Assembly: GCA_013397435.1 (NCBI GenBank)
Contig: VZRG01002094.1
Coordinates: 60,894-124,893 of the forward strand
Direction of reading: 5' to 3'
Length of the DNA stretch: 64,000 nt
Source: Erythrocercus mccallii
Taxonomy: Eukaryota > Chordata > Aves > Passeriformes > Dicruridae
The position numbers were made by a program, and so were the translations under genes. Below are positions 35,901 to 49,763 of this stretch, one piece after another (position 1 is the stretch's first letter; each line of letters starts with the position of its first letter). The notes below the pieces were generated by a model that saw nothing but the letters and a program-made list of their open reading frames with translations, was not told where the DNA came from and did not search any database.

Positions 35901-36690
35901 GAACCAACTAGATCTTCCAAGGAAGAAATGTCATGGATTAAGTTTTGAGGAAAGGATTTTTAATAGACTTGAAAATTAAGTTCAGAGTACCAAACTACAT
36001 TCAAATTTAAGTATGGAGCACGGTCAGTGAGCTACAGGGACCTCCAGAACAACGAGCAGTGATTTGGTGCTTGGTTTGAGGTCATTGTGGCAGAACTTGG
36101 CATTATTTGCTTTTTTAAAGAAACATTAATCTTTCTTACATCATGCCAATAGCATTTGTTGTCAGAGGTAGTCAGAGGTAGAACAAACTATACCTGGGAG
36201 CATTTGCAGGGTTCTCAGATCCTCTGTATCTTGAATGTGTGACCTGCATGCTGTTGCACGTTGCAATCCAGGAAACATATGAGAATGATCAAGTCACTTT
36301 CCCACCCACCCCTGTGTTACATCCAGCATCCAGAGAGTCAACAGCAGCAAAAGAGGCAGCTGCTGTTAACACTACACTGAGTCGTCTGATCAGAAAGGGA
36401 GAGGTGATGGGAAAATGCTGGTCAGTGCTGGCTGTAAGAAGGCATCCAAGCCTGAATTTCTGGCAGACTTGGGGTGTTTTTGTATAATTGACTTGCAGGT
36501 TGCCAGGGTTGGTTTCCTTTTTAATTTTTTTTTTAATTCACATTCCTCAGAGTGATTTTTTCATTCTTCTCCCTCACTTCTTTGCAGAGTCATGCATCAC
36601 TGCACAATTTTTCTGCCTTGGTTGGTGGTGTAATGGGGAGGGAATGTATGGGGGGCAGAGAAGTCACCGCTCGTGACCCGACAGTGTGAC
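32960..36690. other. gene-free stretch, unique sequence
   Basis: No exon, RNA gene or transposon is recognised. A perfect 10-bp tandem duplication (GTCAGAGGTA twice) is at 36161-36180. Frames at 35107-35562 and 36239-36676 have no known motif. Confidence 0.5.
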
Positions 36691-36699
36691 AGCCATTGT

Positions 36700-36970
36700 G
36701 GCTGGTGGGGAGCAGAGGGAAGGTTCTCAACAGAGCCATTGCCCAAGTTGGTTTTAATCAATTTAATTGTTAACATTCTGAGGAGAGAGGGAGGAAGCGG
36801 ACCACAGACTAACACAGTGGGGTTAATGGAAAGAGAAGTGATAAAATATAACCTTACAGCCTGCTGTGCAGCAAGTCTCTGAGAGATTAGAAAGTTATCA
36901 AGCGAGAGAACAATTAAACTGATTTGTAATTAACTCTGCAGAGAGTAAAACCAGCAGAGTTAATGGAAGG
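36700..36970. promoter_or_regulatory. hairpin-rich patch, possible conserved element
   Basis: Two inverted repeats lie within 270 bases. AATCAATTTAATTGTT (36756-36771) pairs with AACAATTAAACTGATT (36909-36924), 15 of 16 positions. ATTAACTCTGC (36929-36939) pairs perfectly with GCAGAGTTAAT (36954-36964) around a 14-base loop. The word GTTAATGGAA or AGTTAATGGAA occurs twice more. TTAAT and CAATTAA cores suggest homeodomain binding. No reading frame explains it. It could be an enhancer or a structured transcript. Confidence 0.35.
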
Positions 36971-36974
36971 CAAA

Positions 36975-39900
36975 ATACTGCTTGCTGGGTTTGTCCCTAA
37001 AAACTGTTCCAGTCCCTCACTGTTTTTTTCTGTCCCCCTCAGCAAATTCAAAGAGCTGGAAAGGAGGCTTGGGGTGACCTTGCCCTGGATGGGTGCATCT
37101 TGGTGCTCTTGGACTTGCTGCAAGCCTGTGGCAGTGTTTGCCCTGTCACTGTTACCCGGCGCTAAAGATAATCCATGGAGAGAGGGAGGCAATTATCCCT
37201 GATGCTTTGGGCAGCTGCACAAATGCCCAACCTAGGCATGGCAGGTGCCAGCCACGGCTGCAGGCGAGGGCAGGGAGGAGGCAGCGAGCCACAACCCCAC
37301 ACTGGTGTGTGTGAGCAGAGCTGGACAGGCCTCTCCTCTGAGCAGCCCCTGCACAGAGCTGGGCTGACAAACAGCACTGCCCTGCTAATGACCCGCAGGG
37401 ACTATGGGGACATGGGCAGTGTAAGGCAGATGGATGGCCAGCAGCTGCTGAGGATGGCTGTCTTAGCTCCAGCCCTGGAAATGTTTCTTGCTGCTCCCTT
37501 GTCTTCAGAGTCGCGTTCCCCAGGCCTCATGCTCATGGCTGACTTTGTTGGAGCAGCAATGTCCTGATTGCTTGTGAAAACATTTGTTTTTGTGGATTAA
37601 TGGGGATTTGAAAATAATATTGCTCAGAGAGAAATGCATCCTCTTGGAGGTCCGTATTTCAGGATGAACCCTGGCTTACTTTAATCCAGCTCCCATCCAT
37701 GCCCAAAATCCCCTAACTCAAGGCTACCAGGGTATTTAACTAAGACAGCCATCCTGTCTTTGGTTATAAACTAAAACATCACTCACAGCTTGTTTACTTT
37801 GTACTGTGGCTATAACCTAAACCCCTAAATGCTGCCAGCATGTTCCTGCCTCGCCACAATTAGCAGGATGAAGTCACTGCAACCACACAGCGGTTCTGTG
37901 GCCTGACTCTCCTCCCTGGGGCACCACGTGTGTGGTGCTAACCACGGCTGTCTGCAGGGAAGATGTGCCTCTCATTCAAGTTTCCCTCTTATCTCTCTGC
38001 TCATGGCTCACATGGCTACTTGGGCCACAGAGGTGGAGGAAAGGACCCAGGTGGAGTGGGTGGAACAGATGGGGTCACCTCCAGTGATCCAGATGGATGA
38101 GAGACAATCCCACCTAACTGGGAACTTTGCTCAGCAGCCCTCTATTTCTGCAGGGTATATGCCTATCCTTTGCTGTGTTTAGGGGCATGGTGTGTTTTTT
38201 AGTTGCAGTTTATTGCTCTAAGCTACAAGTACACTAAGAAAATACAGGGTGAAGCTTCTTTTCCTTTCTGCAATAATAATGTAGCATGGAAGGAAGCAAG
38301 GGAAGAAACACAGGAGAAGAGATGAAGCAAAGAGACAGTTAAAATAAATAGAGAGGGGAAGGGGGAAGTTAATGAACTTGCTCCATCTAATAAACAGTTT
38401 CCTTCTCTCTCCCCATGAATGCTTTTGTTTCACCAGCCTGTGCCAGTTTCCCGGTGCTCCCTGCCCCCACCACCAGAGAGGGAGTCCATCCACCACACAG
38501 CACATGAGCTTTCTCCCTGCCCCAGCAATGCCGCAGGCAGAGTAGCTACCTTGAAGGAGGGAGTCGGGAAGCTGATCTTCATGGCCCAGACAAACCCAAT
38601 TTCTTTTCTCAGTGTGCCAACAGGGATGGCAATTAATGCCAGGGGGGGTGGTGGCTTTAATGATGCGGACACCTGTTCCCTGAGAAATGGCCTCTGCTCT
38701 CTTTGGCACGAGTCACTGCTGAGGCTCCTCAGCCACAAATTGCTTTTCCATAAAGGCAAAGCAGCTTTGTTTATAAACTGCTGTAGATAGGCTGGAGTTT
38801 TCATGATGAGAGCACAGAAGCAACAGTCATTACAGCCGTATAAATGAGTTTATTTATTCAGCAAGAGCACATCTGCCAGGCTGTCGTGAGGTAATCTGCT
38901 GCTGCTACAGCCACAATTAATGGCTGCTGGGGACAAATGAGACGGGAGAGCAACTTGCTTGCAGGGAAAGGAGAGCCCCGCCAGTTTCATAGGGGACCCC
39001 ATGTCACCTGTCCCAGCACTGGCACCTCATGGTGGTGAGGGTCTTCCCAGGAAACACCCAAGGAGCCAGGGTGGCAGACCTGGCCCTGACCTTACTTCAA
39101 GCATAGCAGAAGCTTGCTCAAAAAGTGACGGTGCTGGGAGTGCAGCCATAGCAGCTCCACCCTAAAATAAGCAGACCAGAGGGTAGGACTGTCCTCACTT
39201 ATTCCTCTGGATGTTAAAACAAGAAGTAAGAATAAATCTGGGCTGGAAACAGAGGGTAGATTCAAGACTAAGATTTCAGATCCAGACTGTAAAAATGGTA
39301 TCCTTCAGGGGCTGTTAGGATTCAGAGCTTTGACTTGATTCACCAAAAGCTTTGGAACAGTTTCTTGACTCTGTATCACTTTCTCGGCTCTGATTTTGGA
39401 GTGGGAGTGAGTGCAAAAGAGGTGTTAATCCAAGGGTTTGGTTTGGCCTCTTGCTCAGCTGGAAATGAATACACTGCCTGTGGCACAGCTCCTGCAGGCA
39501 AGTTGCAGGAGATTAGTCGGCTGTCATCTATTTGACCCAATGAAGCCTGAAGAATGTGCTTTCAATGCCACTAAAACTGGTCAAATGCTGAAACATGAAG
39601 GACAGATGGAAATAACTGTAAAATGCTGTAACCTGGCATGTCACCAACACTTCACAGCTTTCATACTGACTGCCAGCAGTGGCAGAAAAAGACATTAACG
39701 GGAAAAGTGAAAACCTAGAAGACCTCTGTTACAGTAAGCAATGCTGAGGGAGGTTGTGAGCTTTTCTGCACAGCCGGGCCTGTAATCTTCTGAATTGCTG
39801 GAGAAACATGGCAAAATAAGAGGGTGTCACATGTAAAGAGCAGACAGAATTCCCCCATCCTTTGCCTTCCACCTCCAGGGAAAGGTAGAAGTGACTGGCA

Positions 39901-42900
39901 GTCCCAGCTGACATTGCTGCTGCTTGTCTGGTCCCATCCAATGGTCCTGACAGATGTTTTAATCTACTGTTTGAAGAATTACTTCTGCACAGCTCTGCTG
40001 TTCAAACATCTGTTTCTGTTTAGATAGACAGAGGCATTTCAAACTGCACTGGCCATGCCACACACTGGGAATTGTTTAAAAGGCAACCCAAGTTGCTTAC
40101 ATTACTCAGTTACAGCATGAGGAGGATTTACTGCAGCAAACCTTGACATATTTTTAAGCCCTGTAAAATAGATCATTCACGAAAAGGGAACCGTTTTGCT
40201 TCCTAAATACATCCTTTATAAAAGGAGGCATTTACAGTTATAAATCCATAAAGGCATTGCTGAAAAGCCAGGGCTTTTCTACTTGCATGCCTGCTCCCAT
40301 GTCAGGGGGAGAAATGCTTGTTTAATCATAACTTCACTGTCGTTGGCTTTCCCAGCTTTTGGAATTGAGTGTGTGTGTTTTTGCTGCACCACTTCTTGCT
40401 CTATTGCTATCAGCACTCAGTGATTACTCCTGCTCCAAACAGCCCATGACACATTGCATGTCAGAAGATTTCTATGCTGAGCTTCCCAGTTTCTCAGTGG
40501 AAAGAAACAAGAAGCAGCTACATTTCAGAAAATGGTGAGAGCTCAGTATCACTAAGCCAGTTATATTTAAATTACTTTTTGCATTCTTACTTCTGTGTAC
40601 CTACCATGTTCTTTAATTACCCTTGAAATTAAAGAAGATGTTATCAGCTCCCTTTTTTTCCTCTGACTTGCCTAGATGTTCAAGCCTTGAAATACAAAAC
40701 AGATGGCAAGATTTTCAGCTGGTCAAAAATCACGGTATATCACATGTTAGGAATATCCTGATTGCTGACCATCAAGTGAGAGCTGCCATCATCCAGCCCT
40801 TTGCCTGCATTCTTGTAACAGGTGGAGCACTTCGTTAATGCATTTGGCTGATTTTCAATGGTGAAATATTCCCCCAGGGTTCTGGTTTTAAAAATAGCAG
40901 AAATTGGAGCTCTGTCTACAAAGGGATAGAAGGAGCACACTGTGAGATCTTTCCTCTTTTGTCCTACTGGGAATTGCTGGGCTAAAACCACGTGCTGAAG
41001 GATCATGCTGCTTGTTTTCTTTAGCATCCTTCTTCCCCCTTGTCTGTGTCTCTTCACATTTGTGAGTCAAGAAGCTGAGGAAGAAATCTCCCTGGTTAGC
41101 TTTTCTTTTCCAGTTACAGGCTCCACAGACAGGCACCTCTCAAAATCAAACATACAGCAATACTTTTGTCCTTATACACTGTTTCTATTCTCTATGAACA
41201 AAAGAATAGATTAAAAGGAAGCCCTTACATAAACATGAATACACAGGGTTGTGGCTGGCTGTGTTTCTGTGCACCAATGGTACTTCTATGCTATGCAATA
41301 CTCAAGGGATTTATTTTCCTTTAGAGGTTTGGTTATAAGACACAGCTTCATCAAAGTCCTCGACTTGTGCAACTCTAAGCCTGTATATAATACCAAGCTG
41401 GATGAGCAGCTCACCTTCCTTAAATCAGATTTGTTCAAATATGTTCCTCATTTGGGTCCTGCAGTAATTAGCCTGGAAACAGCAAACAGCCAGTTGCATT
41501 GAGCTGAACTTTTCTTTCAAAGAAATGCCAAAAACAATTGAAAGAGACTAATGATATTTCCTGAGATCCACCTGTTGCTCAGTTTCCCTTCAATTAAGCG
41601 ACAAAGGGGAGGTGCGGGAACCACTTCTTGTTATAAACACAAATTAGTATTCGGACAAATGAAGCTGGGAAGAGAAACACCAAGGCAAGGAGAAACAATG
41701 AGAGAAAAGCAGCCTCAGCTTTATCATGGGCTGGCCATGCACAGGGGTGCTCAGGAAGAGGCACATTCCGATGCGACGCAAAGGCTGGAAGAACAATGCA
41801 GTCCTTCCTCAATAAGGCATTTGAACACGCTAAATTATCCCTCTGGACATTATATGGAAGTGAAATACATCAAAATAAGAAAGGAGGAAGAAACACATTT
41901 TTGCCTTGATGAGGCACAGCCCACAATTTGCTGAGACATGACAATGGACTTCTAGTAAAAACACCAAACAGCAGATGAAGGTTTTTCAGGGTGAGTGTAA
42001 TTGCCCGCCTGTGCTCTACCACTGTGTGAATGTGCCTTGGGGGCTCCAAGCTTTTGGACAGCTATCTCTGCTCCTGCTGCACTCCTGACTCCCTCCACAT
42101 CCCTGTCCTCTATCATGCAGTTCCTTGATGGTACTCTCCTCTCCATTCTAACACCTTCACTGACACCTATGATCACAACACGGGTTTAAGGAGCTACAAC
42201 CCCACTGCAGCACTATCACTTTAATGCCTGTAGGCACAAAGCAGAACAGAAGATGACTAAATGCATTAGTCTTTGGGAACTACCCAGCACCTGAGAGCAC
42301 CTGCACAGTGTCCTGGCCTCCAAGACATCCCTTCTATGGAGCTACTGCTCCATTAAGCAGTGGCTGTGCCTCTTCTCACCACAGAGTATCTGAGGAACCA
42401 GGTACTTTCTAATAGCTGTCAATAGGGGTCAAATGCCCTGTTCCAGCAAGGAACTGGCTGACCTACTGACTCCCTCTGTCCTGCCTGTGGCCAAGGATAA
42501 TGGTTATGGGAGAGATCCCTAGCCATCTCTCTGGTGAGCCAGGATTAGTTTCCTCTGGTTCAGTGGCCCCTGCTTTGCTGTGGGAAAGGTGTCCAGCTCT
42601 GTAGAGAAAGGCACCCCTTCTTGACTTCCCTTTTGTCCTATGGGATGTTCCAAGGCACCTCCAAGAAAAGCCAGGAGTCAGAAGGGATTTTTCAGGTATC
42701 CAGGACACTGGGAAAGAAGAAAAGAAATCCTTAAATGGGCTATCTGGTAGTTCCTCCCTTGCTGAACAGCATCTGGGCTTTGCAGAAGGCTTGGCACTGT
42801 AGTTTAGACACAATACTGTTTTCCTTAAGCTCCCCGATAACACTTTGACATTGCTGCCAGAAGCTTCACTGAGGAGCTTTGTGAGTGTGTCCTGAGCAGT

Positions 42901-45300
42901 GAAGACCTGTGTCTGCAGAGGGTGCAGGTTGCTCTGCAGTCCCCCCAGGGTGCCACATGCAGTGTTCTCTCATCCCTAACCCCGCATGTCCTTATCTACT
43001 CTGGAAGGAAGCCGAGGTCTATGCTCATGCCTGCCTGACATCTGAGGGACCACTCCTATGCTATGCTCTGAAAAACCTGCTAGTCCCACCCTGTCAGCAC
43101 AGCCTGGAAAAGCCACTCCAACACTTCTCCAAAGGTGTTACTTAGGACATATTTCACACCTCCTGATCATACGTCTTCAAGACTCAGGTGACATACAGAC
43201 ACTGTTGGGAACTCACCAGAGACTGCTGGAAAGACCACTACTGACCTTTGTCTGGGAACCTTGACAATGCTTGTTGGTGTTCTCCTCAAGAAGCTCACTT
43301 ATTTTCCTGAGTGGTTTGTAAATTCAGATAACCCAGGTACTGCCCAAAATATCCCTTCCTTCACCCCAGAGATCTCATTGTCCCAACATTGGGAGACACC
43401 ACAGCCAGGTACTTTCCCAACAGATCAGGTGAGAGCAAGTAATTGACTCTTTGGGAGGAGGCCATTCTGCTTTCAATTAAGATAATTTGTGATGAGATTA
43501 CACTGGCGCCTATGCTTGTGAAGCATTCAGTCTTAGCAGAGGCCATCCCTGGTGATGTCCATTTTGGCAACTGTATCCTTGATTCGACATGAAAATAGCT
43601 GCCATCTAGGTGAACATTCACTGAGAAGGGAAGTGAAAAACCCAACCCTGTCTTGTGAAGAGCTAAACATCATGCAGGGCAGTCTAATCTGGGTTTATTA
43701 ATATGGGGTTCAGTTTGGTATGGATGTAACAGGGATCTGGTGATGAGGCCTCATGGTGGTGACTGTGAGCTGGGATAAAGTCACAGGGAACAACATCTGC
43801 TAATGACCCTAGCTCTGGCATCACGTGTCCCAAGAAGAAGTTTTCCATATGTGTAATGTTTGTGTGTTTACATCCATTTGCATCTTCAAACTGCACAACC
43901 ACTGTTCATACTGCTCTCAGAGCCTGTTGGCATCATGTTCTCACAAGTCTGCAAAGTATGGGCCAACTCCTACTCTGACCTTCGAGCAGTTTGTGAAGTT
44001 CTTTCTTCAGAAGCAAAGCTTCATTTAAAACTGTGGTTTCTTGATTAAATGCTCTTTAAGGCAATTCCCTATTTTACATGAAGGTGGAAGAATACAGAAT
44101 ATTGCTACAGAAAAAAGATAAAGTTTCAGACTGGATCACATTCACAGGCATATGAAATAATGCCTCCATTAAGAGAATGAGCCTTGAAAAATGGCCATCT
44201 CTCCAACTCTTACATTTGGGTTTTTTCTTGTGTGCATGTACTAATAGCATTTTGCTCAAGGAGAAAAAGCACCTGCAATAGACAGTTCATTCAGCCAATC
44301 ATTCCATCAATAACTTATATCATATTAGCATGGGATTAGGATTACCATGTGATTAGGAACTGTCAATAAAGTCACAGTGTATCACCTTCACTTTTTTTTT
44401 TAATGTTGTATGGAGCATGGCAGTGAACCCTGAGCACTGGGTTGGGTTTGTCTGAGGAGCTGGTACCTGTTGCCCAGTATAAAAATCTTTATGTAGAATG
44501 TAAGATGTGTTTTCAGGTAGATATCTTGCTGATCTTTGCTTGGGAAGCAATGCATATCTTTTGCCTGGATACATACATACAAGTTTATGCAATGGTGTTA
44601 TGGAAGATACTTATTCCACGAGTTTGATGGAGACTGAGGAGAGGAGCTATCTGCTACGTGAGACCTCAAGAGGCCCGTGAGATGCACAGTCCTTTGTGAG
44701 GCCACAGCAGGAAGTTCTTTGCTGTGCCTCACACAGTCTTAAAGCCCATGTGTACTAACAAAAGCCAAAAAGGTGTGTATGTCTGGGACTGGGAAATGGG
44801 AACCTTCCAACCTTCCCATCTTACCTTGGCTCAGTTTGACATTATTTCTACCCGAGTAAAAGCAACAGCTGATTATATATAATAAAGATAAATGCTACAT
44901 TACAGTACAGTGTTTATTAAATCACTGCATTTGTAGGGGAGTTCCTTGGCATTGTTTGTCCGTGATATAAATATTTTAAGTCTGTGTCGGTAAGTGAGGC
45001 TGGTGTGTGTATATTACATAGTGTACTCTCTTATCCGGTTAAAAAAAGCAACAGATGCAAATTGTCCAAACAAACATTTTGTTTCTCCCCACAGCTGGCC
45101 TGATTGTCATCATTCCTTCCAGCCTCAGGCCCCTTCTCTGCTCTCAGTCAAACACGTTACATTTACAGGTGCGGACTACGCTGGTGAGGGACAACTCGAG
45201 CCATGGATTTTCCCTTTCCCCACTGCTCAGTCTCTCACAAATTCAGCCCAATGCTCCACCAGAAAGTCAAGTTTATATCCATCTACAGTTCTCCACTACA
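36975..45300. other. gene-free stretch, unique sequence
   Basis: No exon is recognised despite GC-richer segments (37080-37560, 38420-38700, 39000-39170). Their open frames of 120-163 codons overlap on both strands and carry no family motif. About 38820-38940, 40140-40290 and 41570-41900 look like possible conserved non-coding elements. Poly(T) of nine to ten bases occurs at about 44391-44400. No transposon is recognised. Confidence 0.45.
38218..38709 (-). other. 163-codon open frame, no known domain
   Basis: This frame is uninterrupted on the minus strand. Its C-terminal third is hydrophobic and aromatic-rich only because the DNA there is a pyrimidine/purine-biased tract. It overlaps comparable frames on the other strand and in another minus frame, which argues that the cause is low stop density rather than coding. 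Confidence 0.2.
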
Positions 45301-45324
45301 GCCTCTTTTTCTTTTCCAGTCCAC

Positions 45325-45640
45325 AGTCGAGAGAAGAGAGAAGAGTTTATTTCCTCCCTCTTTGCGGCAACCACTTACATAACAGCATTTATGTTATTGC
45401 ATCTCCTCTTAGTCTGGTCTTTATTCTAAACAACCTCAGATCTTTTAGCCTTCTTTCATAGGTTATGTTTTTAAGCTCTCTCATCGCTGTTCCTGGATTG
45501 ATTCCACATCTCTCTTGAAGTGTAGTGCCCCAGCCTGGATACTGCGCTCCAGCTGAGACTTTCAGCTCAGAGGAGTTACTTTTCTTACCTTATTGTGATC
45601 AGCACTCCCACTATACTTTGTATTTCACTTTGCAAAAACA
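45325..45640 (-). mobile_element. old-type CR1 LINE fragment
   Basis: The plus strand shows, in order, 'gcatctcctcttagtctggt', 'tctaaacaacctcagatctt', 'ttagccttctttcataggtt', 'ctctctcatcgctgttcctg', 'ccacatctctcttgaagtgt', 'agtgccccagcctggatact' and 'gcgctccagctgagactttc'. This is the reverse complement of an ancient amniote CR1-type ORF2 end region. It is diverged, with no terminal repeat seen. It belongs to the same old lineage as 18570-18825, not to the young bird CR1s. Confidence 0.7.
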
Positions 45641-46212
45641 GAGCAAACTTATCCACTACCAAGGGAAAGCAGGCTTTCTCTGTGTCAGAAATTACCATTT
45701 CCTCACAGAAAGTCGAAAGAAGATCACACCAGTTGCATCTGAACTAAATTGTGGTGCTCTGCTATGACTTACTTCAGGGTTCTGAGCACTTCACAACCCT
45801 TAGCAAGCCATTTTCTGATGAGACTGGGATTTGAGCTTAGTTGGGTCTTATCCTGCTCCACCAAGGACCAGGTAGTGTTTATGAATCCCCCCTCAGTTTG
45901 GATGGGGCACCAACGTTAGCGCTGGGATGTAAAATCAAGGCTACCAAAATGACTGGAAAGTTCAGCAGAGAGGAAGGAGACGACTGTGGGCAGTGAACAG
46001 TGGAGTCACAGCAGCTACCAGCACAAGACACCCAGTTTCTGAAATGGACCCACAAGAAATGGACTTGAGGAAAGATAAATTTCACTTTGCATCAAAACAA
46101 ATGCCTAAGAAAGGATTATTCTGATCTTGCTGACCTTGCATTGCACAGATGTCATCACACAAAATAAATATGGCAGAGTTAAAGGAACACCCCATCAGAG
46201 ACTGACATAGAC

Positions 46213-46255
46213 TCCAGCAGCACTGATGGATCACACTGATCCAGCAGCACTGATG
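46213..46255. repeat. 27-bp period direct duplication
   Basis: TCCAGCAGCACTGATG occurs at 46213-46228 and again at 46240-46255, separated by 'gatcacactga'. This is a 1.6-copy tandem duplication of a 27-base unit. Confidence 0.8.
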
Positions 46256-46412
46256 AACACGTCCCAAATCCACAGAATAGATTTCAGGTTAACAAAAGAG
46301 TTAAGAATTAGTGAAATGCATGTAGGTACAGTCAAAGAAAGCAGGATGGAACCGCATTTTTAATGGATTAGAAAAGGTGAGTGAAAACTGATGGTTCCCA
46401 TGTGACAGTGAA

Positions 46413-46438
46413 AAAAATACACTTGAAAGTGTATTTTT
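46413..46438. repeat. perfect 12-bp inverted repeat, 2-bp spacer
   Basis: AAAAATACACTT and AAGTGTATTTTT are exact reverse complements separated by GA. As RNA this would be a long hairpin with almost no loop; as DNA it is a cruciform-capable palindrome. It is not linked to any recognised repeat family. Confidence 0.9.
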
Positions 46439-49400
46439 GGAGTGTCCCTGGTGAGTAGCAGTGCAGAGCTCAGGGTGTAGGGTGTAGGATCTCACAAATG
46501 GGTCTGTTCTTCACCTCAGAATCAGGTCTCACAGCATCCCCAGCACCACTTCACATCTAGTACTTATCTTGTTGCTTCATTTGAAAAGTATTTGTTTTAC
46601 AAACAAAAAAGCACCAAAAATAATTTGATGCAAAGATGAGGAAGTGAATATTATTTAAAATTTAAAAAGTAGCTGCTTCTCTAGCTGCTAAAAAAAGTAT
46701 TTTTTCCGTCACTATCCAAGCAATGGAGAAGGCACCTTATAAAAGTTTAGAACCTTAATTGCAACATTTTTCATTCTCTTGTGTTAACAAAAAGTGGATT
46801 ACTTTGGCAAAAAGTCAGATGATATATGAATTTCTAAACTAGAATTGTTTTTTGTTTCAAGGGTGATTATGAAAGCTATTCAGCAATAGATAGTACAGTA
46901 AGAAGCCCAGAGAGATTCAAGGGTTGTCAAAGGAGAGACCCAAGATCACTTCACTCACCATTTTTCTAACATACTCTTGATGCACAGGTGATGCTCAGAT
47001 GAACTGGGAAAGAATTTCATGTTGCTTCTACATTAAAAATCCAAACTGGATAACCTGGTGCCAGATAATGGAGGGGTTCATATAAGATGCAAGCAAGAGT
47101 TAAAACTTCATTACTGTCATTAACACAACCAACATGGGCTTATAGGAGACAGGTTTCACCTAACTAATCAACTTTTAGACATCAAAATTTAGGTAGCCAA
47201 CTTTTTAAGCAGCCATCCAGATTTAACAACAAGGGATAAAATGTTGATAAAATTAGTAATTAATTTCCTTATTTTATGGTGTCATTTTGACTGAAAAAAT
47301 CACCGCAGCACATACTGAAGGGTTTCAGTCTGTTTCCTTTTTCATGCTACCAACTCATCTTATTTTACAAACCATCAGGAGGCCCTGCTTTTTTTCCTTG
47401 GCTGAGTTATAGACTGGAAAATCCGCCTGGGGTATGGATGGTCAAACTTTTCTTCCTGCCTCATGAGGACATTATAGCTCTATTTGGAATGTGCCTTTAA
47501 GGTTTTCTGAGTAAAAGCTTCCAAAGTACACACACTGGCATCTCCAACCAGCCCTGACTCCTTGAAGACAGCAATATGGAAGGGTGGTGACATGTACCCT
47601 GTGCATACAACAGTGCCTGCTAAACTCCTGGAGTCAGTATCCTAGAAACAAAGAATTAAAAATACCAAAACAAACGATAAAATTTTAGCAAGACCAGGAT
47701 GCTAAACTAGTCACCCATTTCCAAAGTATTTTCCAGCAGAAGCACTGCTCAGGAGATTAAGGAAATCAAGGCTAAAAATCAACTTGAAAATAAATATTTT
47801 CTTGGAAGAGGTAAATAAGCTAATCTATGAATTTACACTTTTGAAAGTGACAAAACCACCACTAATTAATAATTGAACACAAGATCACATGGTAGCATCC
47901 CTTACAGTATACCATACATACAATAACATGTAGTCATTTTTCAGCCCCTGATATAACCTGAAGGCTGCACTTCTGTTTAGGAAACAATTTTTCTAAGGAA
48001 AATCAGTTTAGGCTTAGGGTGGATGAATTCTCTGGTGTTGCTTCTCAGTCCATGATACATTTTCCACTGATATTGCTGGTAAAACTGTTCTTTATTTAAT
48101 AGAAAATGCAATGTTTAACAAACACTCTGCATTTTTTATATTTACTACTGTTCTTCAGCTGATTTTTCCCCAACCTGTGTCAAGGTAAAAGAGATAACTG
48201 AGCTTAGACTCACAAGTGACATTTCAAAGTCCAGCATGAATTTCCATACGTTGTACTTGGTTCCTGGTATGACTCCTGTGGAGAGTGCTGGAAAGGGTAG
48301 CCCAGCCCATGTCCATGGCACAGAGATGGAGGGTTTGCCCTCAGCCTCACCTTGAGCAGGATTTGGTGTGGGCAGTGTGATTTGGTGACAGTGTGGGCAT
48401 TTGCCAGAAGACTGGAGGAGGGGCATTCCATGCGCAGCTTGGCAGGGAGATGAGGGCTGTCCCTCAAAGCTCTCAGCCCTCCAATGTTTCCCTTATGCTC
48501 TTTAGGGCAGGGATGGTGCTGGGCAGGAAAGCTCCACTCTTGAACAAGAGCTCTGGCAGACGATAGAATTAATCTGGTTTTGATTTACGTTCTCTATATA
48601 TTTTGCATACATTACGGTATTTCCTAGCATTGCCTTAAATATCTGCAAATGCTACTTGTGGAATATTTATATGGTTTTTAACTCTTTTAGTCTGCCACAG
48701 CTCCTGAACCCATTCAAACATCTCCTGTGCCATTCTGTGGGGTTTGCAGGCTTTTTGCTGGAAAAGAAAGACAGACCAAAGGTAGGATATAATCAGGCTT
48801 TTGCACAAAGCTGCAACAGTGGGAAATGTAAATAATCTGCTTTTAGTCTCCTCCTCTGAGCAGTATTGGGTGTTACTCGAGCAGGTTCTGTATGCTGGAA
48901 ATATCTTAAAGATAGTTTTATTACAACTTCTATCTCACTGAGCTGCCTACCTGGGGGACACTAAATACCACGCAGAATTGTACATTTTCCTCTACGGAAA
49001 GTGAGTGCAGTGTGCAACCACTGCTTTTCTTGTTCCCAAGAGATTTTAGCATTAGAAGTATCCAGTATGGCAAGCAATGCACATCTTACTGGGAGTTTTC
49101 CAAGAGAGGATTTTGTTCTCAGAGGATGGCTTATTAACAAGCAGAAAGCAGCCTGACAAATTTTGCATTCACATAAATAGACATAGGATTGCAACAGATG
49201 GGGTCTGTTTAGGTTTGGCTTTTTTTAACAGCACAAGGAAGGGTTCTCAACTAAACTGCATTAGATGATCCATCAGCAAGAGGGTTCAGTCGAAAGGACT
49301 GAAAGGGAAAAAAAAGTCCCATTCATTTACAGCTACAGCTATCCAAGTTAAAGCCTCTCTCGCCTGACAGCAGCAAGTGGCAAACTTAGGGAAGCAATGG

Positions 49401-49723
49401 GTCATGGGAAAGGTCCCATTAGATCAGTGGGAGCACACACTAAACAAATACAGTCACATGGATGCACACATTTAAATACTGCCCAAGGGAATATGTGGAC
49501 ATATGTTCAGTGTGGCAGCCTCTAGGCCTCAAGAAAGCTATGTTTAAAAAAAAAAAAAAGAATTCCATCAATCAGTCCCTAGGCCCTGTGAAGTATGAAG
49601 ATGAAAACTGCAAAGGAAACGTGCTCAGCTCTCTTCACCAGCTGCCCCATTAAGCAGCACTGCTCTGCAATACTGCCCTGGAGACCCTGCAACTTCATTT
49701 CCCGTCTCCTTTTAATCCCGGAT

Positions 49724-49763
49724 GAGAGAGAGAGAGAGAGGGAGGGAGAAAAAAAGAAAGAAT
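49724..49763 (+). repeat. (GA)n purine tract
   Basis: About eight GA units continue into GGAGGGAG and an A-rich run. It is a pure purine stretch on the plus strand and therefore a possible triplex-forming tract. Confidence 0.85.

Noticed and set aside
37175..37567. 130-codon plus frame in GC-richer DNA as a gene
   Set aside because: Overlapping frames on both strands are equally open, there is no splice support, no motif and no codon bias.
49545..49560. A-run as the tail of a processed pseudogene
   Set aside because: The upstream sequence shows no recognisable coding or SINE-like structure and no flanking direct repeats.
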